This document shows, one piece after another, positions 9,011-12,139 of a DNA stretch of 12,139 nt. The stretch is from DATAXV01 sp036272915 (GTDB lineage Bacteria > Chloroflexota > Dormibacteria > Dormibacterales > Dormibacteraceae): positions 1 to 12,139 of the forward strand of contig DATAXV010000091.1 of the NCBI GenBank assembly GCA_036272915.1, written 5' to 3'. The position numbers and the translations under genes were made by a program. Within the stretch, counting starts at the first letter, position 1, and every line of letters begins with the position of its first letter. The notes below the pieces were generated by a model that saw nothing but the letters and a program-made list of their open reading frames with translations, was not told the DNA's origin and did no database searches.

Positions 9011-9045
9011 AAAGGGCCGGCCCCCGGGTGGGGGGCCGGCCCTTT
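9011..9045. terminator. Strong hairpin terminator between DUF4013-like gene and pepF
   Basis: A perfect 15-bp stem, AAAGGGCCGGCCCCC (9011-9025) with GGGGGCCGGCCCTTT (9031-9045), around a 5-nt loop GGGTG. It lies 14 bp past the stop of the DUF4013-like gene in its direction of transcription. On - it is followed by TTTCTC, so termination of the upstream gene is the likely role. The rest of the 80-nt gap holds the pepF ribosome site; its promoter is not clear. Confidence 0.8.
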
Positions 9046-9058
9046 TGGTGTAGCAGAA

Positions 9059-10495
9059 TCAGTCGTTCCGCGGCGGAGGCGGCGGCTGCCAGCCGCCGGT
9101 GTCCGCGGGCGGCTCGTTCGATCCGCCAGACTCCCCCGAGGAGGGGGGAGGCGGCGGCGGCGGCCCAGCCTGGCCACCTGGCGGCGGCGGGCTTGGCTGC
9201 CATCCACCACCCTGAGCGGGCGGAGGCGGCGGTGCGCTCTGACCACCGGGCTGCGGCGGCGGGCTTGGCTGCCATCCACCACCCTGAGCGGGAGGCGGCG
9301 GTGGTGCGGAGGGACCACCGGGAGGCGGGCCCGGCTGCCAGCCACCCTGTCCGGGCGGAGGCGGCGGTGCGCTCTGCCCACCCGGCGGCGGCGGCGCGCC
9401 CGGCTGCCATCCACCACCCTGAGCGGGAGGCGGCGGTGGACCGCCCTGGCCACCTGGCGGCGGCGGGCTCGACTGCCAGCCGCCCTGCGCCGGAGGCGGA
9501 GGGGGTGCGGAGGGACCGCCGGGGGGCGGCCCCGGCTGCCAGCCACCCTGTCCGGGCGGAGGTCCGCTCTGACCGGGAGGCGGAGGCGGCGCGCCGGGCT
9601 GCCAGCCGCCCGGCTGAGCCTGAGCCGGGGGAGGGGGCGGACCCGGCTGCCAGCCACCCTGGCCGGGAGGGGGTGCGCCGAAGCCCTGCTGTTGCGGCGG
9701 CTGGTAGCCACCGGCCTGCGGATAACCCTGGTAGCCGCCCTGTCCCATCGCCTGACCGGGATAGGGGGCGCCTGGGTAGGCGGGCTGCGCCGCGCCGCCG
9801 AGGCGACGCTCGAACACGGAGAGCAATCCCATCTGGATGCAGACCGCGTAGGGGACGGTGAACAGAAGGCCGATTCCGCAGAGGATGCCGCCGGCCGCGG
9901 CGATGAGCCCCGACACGATCCAGAGAAGGCCGACGCTGAGGCTGAGCCCGGCGTTGCTGAAGGCGAGGCTGAAGACCTCACCGACCTGGGTCGCCCCGGA
10001 AGGGCCGCGCCGGAGGATGGTGGTGAGGAGGGCCGGAGTCACAAAGGCCAGGCACAGGCCGAGGACGAGAGCGAGCAGGTCGCCCAGGAAGGTGAGCCCG
10101 GAGAAGGTCTCGAGCTGCCCACTCGCAAGCGCGGCGCGCTGCTGCAGGAGCCCGATGGTGTCGAGGATCAGCGCGGGCAGCAGAAACACGAACACCCACA
10201 CGAAGTAGGGTCCATAGAATCTCCAGCCGACGCCGAAGGGCAGTCCGAACGGGGCCACCTCGGGCCTCCCCTGACGGAGGTTCTCGAGCGTCTGTCTGCC
10301 CCATCCATAGAGGAAGCAGCCGATCGCCAGGCTGAGAAGCAGCCCCACGATCAGCTCCAACGGGGCGAAGACGATGCCGAGAACAGCGGCAATGATGCCG
10401 AGCACAATGCCGGCGATCACTGTCACCAGGCCCATCAGGACCAGCCGTCCGAAAGCCGAGAACGGATAGGAAAAGGCTTCGCCTAGGCTGTTCAT
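9059..10495 (-). CDS. DUF4013-like membrane protein with Pro/Gly/Trp-rich repeat tail
   Basis: Protein of 478 aa in two parts. Residues 1-230 contain about six hydrophobic helices (roughly 18-40, 44-65, 97-115, 135-158, 184-203, 205-226). The pattern LGEAFSYPF at the start, then LYGWGRQTLENLRQGRPEVAPF (62-83), resembles DUF4013 membrane proteins, whose function is unknown. Residues 240-478 are low-complexity: first Gly/Tyr/Gln-rich with two GGYQ motifs, then nine GGWQ motifs (Trp282, 298, 319, 340, 363, 386, 408, 432, 469), each followed by a proline run. The tail is probably disordered and could bind SH3-like or other proline-binding partners. The ATG at 10495 lacks a ribosome site. Upstream in-frame codons lie in the regulatory region and show no domain, so were not used. 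Which side of the membrane the tail faces is not determined. Confidence 0.88.
   Translation of the reverse strand: MNSLGEAFSYPFSAFGRLVLMGLVTVIAGIVLGIIAAVLGIVFAPLELIVGLLLSLAIGCFLYGWGRQTLENLRQGRPEVAPFGLPFGVGWRFYGPYFVWVFVFLLPALILDTIGLLQQRAALASGQLETFSGLTFLGDLLALVLGLCLAFVTPALLTTILRRGPSGATQVGEVFSLAFSNAGLSLSVGLLWIVSGLIAAAGGILCGIGLLFTVPYAVCIQMGLLSVFERRLGGAAQPAYPGAPYPGQAMGQGGYQGYPQAGGYQPPQQQGFGAPPPGQGGWQPGPPPPPAQAQPGGWQPGAPPPPPGQSGPPPGQGGWQPGPPPGGPSAPPPPPAQGGWQSSPPPPGGQGGPPPPPAQGGGWQPGAPPPPGGQSAPPPPPGQGGWQPGPPPGGPSAPPPPPAQGGGWQPSPPPQPGGQSAPPPPPAQGGGWQPSPPPPGGQAGPPPPPPPSSGESGGSNEPPADTGGWQPPPPPRND
9071..9664 (-). repeat. In-gene minisatellite encoding GGWQP-proline repeats
   Basis: About nine imperfect units, most 63-72 bp, with tryptophan spacing of 16, 21, 21, 23, 23, 22, 24 and 37 residues along the protein. 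The two units at 9181-9220 and 9253-9292 share an identical 40-bp stretch, 72 bp apart. Two other units, around 9310-9360 and 9510-9560, are near-identical. Period lengths are multiples of three, so unit number can change without frameshift. Near-identity at DNA level points to recent duplication or conversion. Confidence 0.9.
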
Positions 10496-10504
10496 CGCCG
10501 GGCA

Positions 10505-10510
10505 AGTATA
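10505..10510 (-). promoter_or_regulatory. Possible -10 element for the DUF4013-like gene
   Basis: On the minus strand, TATACT differs from TATAAT at one position. It ends 9 nt before the ATG at 10495, which would give a leader of only 2-3 nt and fits the lack of a ribosome site. The -35 at the ideal distance (TTCGCT) is weak. A promoter further upstream, near the box-like repeats at 10639-10669, is an alternative. Confidence 0.4.
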
Positions 10511-10638
10511 TCTGTCGCCTCCCCCAGAGCGAACAGCATTGACAACCCGTTTTCTCCATCTGGGCCGTCTGGCCTGACGACCTGCCCGAACTCGGCGCCC
10601 GGATCCGCGTCCCATCGCCTGGCGCGGCATGTGGGCCG

Positions 10639-10669
10639 GTTCCCCACCATCCACCACGCTCTCCCCACT
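10639..10669 (-). promoter_or_regulatory. Three MraZ-box-like repeats on the minus strand
   Basis: Read on the minus strand, the units are AGTGGGGAGA (10669-10660), one extra base, CGTGGTGGAT (10658-10649) and GGTGGGGAAC (10648-10639). Each carries the GTGG core, at spacings of 11 and 10 bp. They resemble the four boxes in front of mraZ. The end of the array is 143 nt from the DUF4013-like start, similar to the 117 nt between the mraZ boxes and mraZ. No clear promoter hexamers were found just upstream. Confidence 0.45.
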
Positions 10670-10787
10670 TTTTCTTTGACGCGTGGACCATGCGTCATAT
10701 CGCCGAGATCCGGTGTTCGCCCACAAGATGTTGTGCAACGCCTACGAACAAATGGCCGGTGCATACAACACCTGGGGGTGGAACAGG

Positions 10788-10816
10788 TTGACATGATCAC
10801 CCCTGGTGGTTAGTCT
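10788..10816 (+). promoter_or_regulatory. Predicted mraZ promoter
   Basis: A perfect -35 TTGACA (10788-10793), an ideal 17-nt spacer, and a -10 TAGTCT (10811-10816) that keeps the first, second and last consensus bases. Transcription would start near 10823, inside the first MraZ box. This leaves a leader of about 150 nt before mraZ. Confidence 0.75.
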
Positions 10817-10856
10817 GGTGGCGAATCGCGGTGAATAGTGGGGAAGAGTGGTGAAA
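10817..10856 (+). promoter_or_regulatory. MraZ operator: four 10-bp direct repeats
   Basis: Four contiguous units with exact 10-bp period: GGTGGCGAAT, CGCGGTGAAT, AGTGGGGAAG and AGTGGTGAAA. The shared pattern is nGTGGnGAAn (unit 2 has GCGG). One-turn spacing places all cores on the same DNA face. MraZ is known to bind direct repeats of a TGGG/GTGG core with this period ahead of its own gene. The array begins at the base after the -10 and covers the start of transcription, so bound MraZ would repress. Confidence 0.82.
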
Positions 10857-10877
10857 CCCCTAACGACCGAGACCGAG

Positions 10878-10970
10878 ATGCAGCAAACGTCACAGCAGGA
10901 ATCCCGCTCAACGCTCCCGATGCCACTCTTCCCCGGGGCCGCGATGGTCGCCGTCGGTGCGTGGGTGTGA
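10878..10970 (+). other. Possible 30-codon upstream ORF in the mraZ leader
   Basis: An ATG-started frame begins MQQTSQQ, ends GAWV and stops at TGA 10968-10970, three nt before the mraZ ATG. It is in the same frame as mraZ, so the junction reads TGA TGG ATG. It has only a weak purine stretch (ACCGAG) upstream and no known domain. If translated, it could deliver ribosomes to mraZ, which lacks a good ribosome site. It may equally be chance in GC-rich DNA. Confidence 0.25.
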
Positions 10971-10973
10971 TGG

Positions 10974-11405
10974 ATGTTTACGGGCACCTTCCGAGTTCGA
11001 GTCGACGAGAAGGGCAGGCTGGCCATACCGGCCAGCTTCCGCCGCCAACTGCCTGACGGCAGCTACGTCTCGATCGGCCAGGACGGGGCGCTCACCATCT
11101 ATCCGCCCGACCAGTGGGACGCCCTGGGCGACAAGCTCAGGGATCCGTTGCTGGGGCCGGACCAGAGGGCGCTCTCGCGCGCCCTCTACGCCACGGCCGC
11201 GCCGTGCGAGTTCGACGGTCAGGGCCGGATCAGCCTTGGCGCGGAGCAGCGCCGGCTGGCCGGCATCGAGCCGCGCTCGACGGTGGCCGTGACCGGCAAT
11301 GGACTTCGGGTCGAGATCTGGGCTGAGGAGCGCTGGGACGGCTACGCCCCGGTGGCGCTGGAGCGCTTCACCGAGCTTGCCGACCGGGTGATCCAGGGCT
11401 CGTAG
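10974..11405 (+). CDS. mraZ: Transcriptional regulator MraZ
   Basis: 143 aa, the normal length. It has two AbrB-like halves, each with the DxxGR signature: DEKGRLAIPASFR (11-23) and DGQGRISLGAEQR (81-93). MFTGTFRVRVDEKGR at the start is the classic MraZ N-terminus and fixes the ATG. MraZ forms a ring-shaped oligomer that binds direct repeats ahead of its own operon and tunes the division and cell-wall (dcw) cluster. Four such repeats are present at 10817-10856, so autorepression is expected. The in-frame TGA at 10968 excludes a longer protein. The sequence before the ATG (GGTGTGATGG) is a poor ribosome site. The gene is followed 11 nt later by rsmH, the standard order. Confidence 0.97.
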   Translation: MFTGTFRVRVDEKGRLAIPASFRRQLPDGSYVSIGQDGALTIYPPDQWDALGDKLRDPLLGPDQRALSRALYATAAPCEFDGQGRISLGAEQRRLAGIEPRSTVAVTGNGLRVEIWAEERWDGYAPVALERFTELADRVIQGS

Positions 11406-11416
11406 GCTCGCCCTCG

Positions 11417-12139
11417 TTGCACCAGTCAGTACTTTCACAAGAGTCGATAGAGCTGTTGAGGCCCCGGCCTGGGCAGGTGCTGGTCGACGGCACCCTGGGT
11501 GCGGGCGGGCACTCCGCGCGCATCCTCGAGGCGGTCGGGCCGGAGGGCCGGCTGATCGCCATCGACCGCGACCAAGCGGCGGTGGCCAGGGCAGAGCGGC
11601 GATTCGGCGATGCATCACCGGCGCCGATCCTCGTCCAGGGCGACTTCGCCGACATGGACGAGATCGTCCGTGAGGTCGGGTACGAGAGGGTCGACGGCGT
11701 CCTCCTCGACCTCGGCCTGTCCAGCGACCAGCTGGACGACCCCGAGCGCGGCTTCAGCTTCCGCCAGGAGGGTCCGCTGGACATGCGCATGGATTCGGGG
11801 GCGGGGCCGACCGCCGACGAGGTGCTCAACCGCCTCCCGGTGGTCGAGCTGACCACCATCATCCGCACCCTCGGCGAGGAGCGATGGGCGGCCCGGATCG
11901 CGAGGTTCGTGGTCGACCGGCGGCCGCTCCGCACGACCCGGGATCTGGCCCGGGCGGTGGAGGCCGCGATCCCGCGCAAGGCCTGGCCGCCGGACATCCA
12001 CCCGGCGACGCGGACCTTCCAGGCGATCCGGATGCACGTCAACCGCGAGCTGGAGAGCCTGGAGCAGGGGCTCGAGGGGGCGCTGGAGATCCTCGCCCCG
12101 CAGGGCCGGCTGGTGGTCATCTCCTTCCACTCGCTCGAG
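11417..12139 (+). CDS. rsmH: 16S rRNA m4C1402 methyltransferase RsmH, 5' part (cut by window edge)
   Basis: The first 241 codons are present and the gene runs off the window. RsmH uses SAM to methylate N4 of C1402 in 16S rRNA. SAM-binding motif GTLGAGGHS (25-33), acidic Asp50 in IAIDRD, DLGLSSDQLD (98-107), RGFSF (111-115), PLDMRMD (120-126), TRTFQAIRMHVNREL (198-212) and the beginning of ISFHSLED (235-241) are all diagnostic. The only start codon that gives the usual short N-terminus is TTG at 11417 (TTG-His-Gln-Ser-Val-Leu, aligned with the family's 'HxPVLL', with Pro replaced by Ser). Its ribosome site is weak, so coupling to mraZ 11 nt upstream is likely. ftsL and ftsI would be expected next. 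Confidence 0.96.
   Translation, partial: MHQSVLSQESIELLRPRPGQVLVDGTLGAGGHSARILEAVGPEGRLIAIDRDQAAVARAERRFGDASPAPILVQGDFADMDEIVREVGYERVDGVLLDLGLSSDQLDDPERGFSFRQEGPLDMRMDSGAGPTADEVLNRLPVVELTTIIRTLGEERWAARIARFVVDRRPLRTTRDLARAVEAAIPRKAWPPDIHPATRTFQAIRMHVNRELESLEQGLEGALEILAPQGRLVVISFHSLE

Larger units (their letters stand above)
10496..10973. other. 478-bp divergent regulatory region upstream of mraZ
   Basis: No convincing gene is seen in this stretch. It holds, from left to right, the possible -10 of the DUF4013-like gene, three MraZ-box-like repeats facing left, the mraZ promoter, four MraZ boxes facing right, and an mraZ leader of about 150 nt. Reading frames crossing it on either strand have no recognisable domain. 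AT content rises around 10671-10800 compared with the genes. Confidence 0.75.

Noticed and set aside
8798..10486. Very long open frames on + across the repeat region (562 aa; also 277 aa at 9028-9861) and another on - (372 aa at 8863-9981)
   Set aside because: They are open only because GC-rich repeat DNA lacks stops. Their products are Arg/Ala/Pro-rich with no domain, while the frame at 9059-10495 has membrane helices and orderly repeats.
10539..10544. A second perfect TTGACA on +
   Set aside because: At 16-18 bp downstream there is only TGGGCC-like sequence, so no -10 and no promoter call.
10496..10738. N-terminal extension of the DUF4013-like frame
   Set aside because: It would read Arg-rich sequence through the regulatory region, including the box-like repeats; the family-like start is MNSLGEAF at 10495.

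Overview
This is a GC-rich bacterial chromosome segment with tightly packed genes. It uses GTG and TTG as well as ATG starts, and several starts have no Shine-Dalgarno sequence. The gene set (opportunistic-family ABC importer with a Tat/lipoprotein-type binding protein, PepF, a DUF4013-like membrane protein, mraZ-rsmH with GTGG-type MraZ boxes) fits a high-GC Gram-positive-like lineage such as Chloroflexota, Dormibacterota or Actinomycetota. The sequence alone does not decide between them.

Region 1 (1-5734, + strand) is one long operon. It holds the tail of a DppB-type permease, a DppC-type permease, two ATP-binding subunits (DppD- and DppF-type), a large family-5 solute-binding lipoprotein, and an extended SDR (NAD-dependent epimerase/dehydrogenase-like). 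Four of the five junctions are 4-nt overlaps or very short gaps. The family can carry peptides or oligosaccharides; the SDR partner and aromatic-rich segments make a sugar-type substrate worth testing.

Region 2 (5786-7134) holds a glyoxalase-like VOC protein on +, a convergent MarR regulator on -, and a divergent second VOC gene on +. The marR and VOC starts are only 34 bp apart. Between them lies a perfect 17-bp palindrome, and a -10 element is placed for leaderless transcription of the VOC gene, so this looks like a self-contained MarR-controlled switch.

Region 3 (7173-10495, - strand) holds an M3-family oligoendopeptidase F. Upstream of it is a DUF4013-like multi-pass membrane protein with a roughly 200-residue Pro/Gly/Trp repeat tail. 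A strong hairpin separates the two genes, and another lies at the convergent 3' ends of VOC and pepF.

Region 4 (10496-12139) is a 478-bp regulatory region followed by the start of the division/cell-wall cluster on +: mraZ and the 5' part of rsmH, cut by the window edge. A TTGACA-N17-TAGTCT promoter is followed immediately by four 10-bp direct repeats that match MraZ boxes. A second set of three box-like repeats lies on the opposite strand, facing the DUF4013-like gene. This raises the possibility, not proved here, that MraZ also controls the proline-rich membrane protein.
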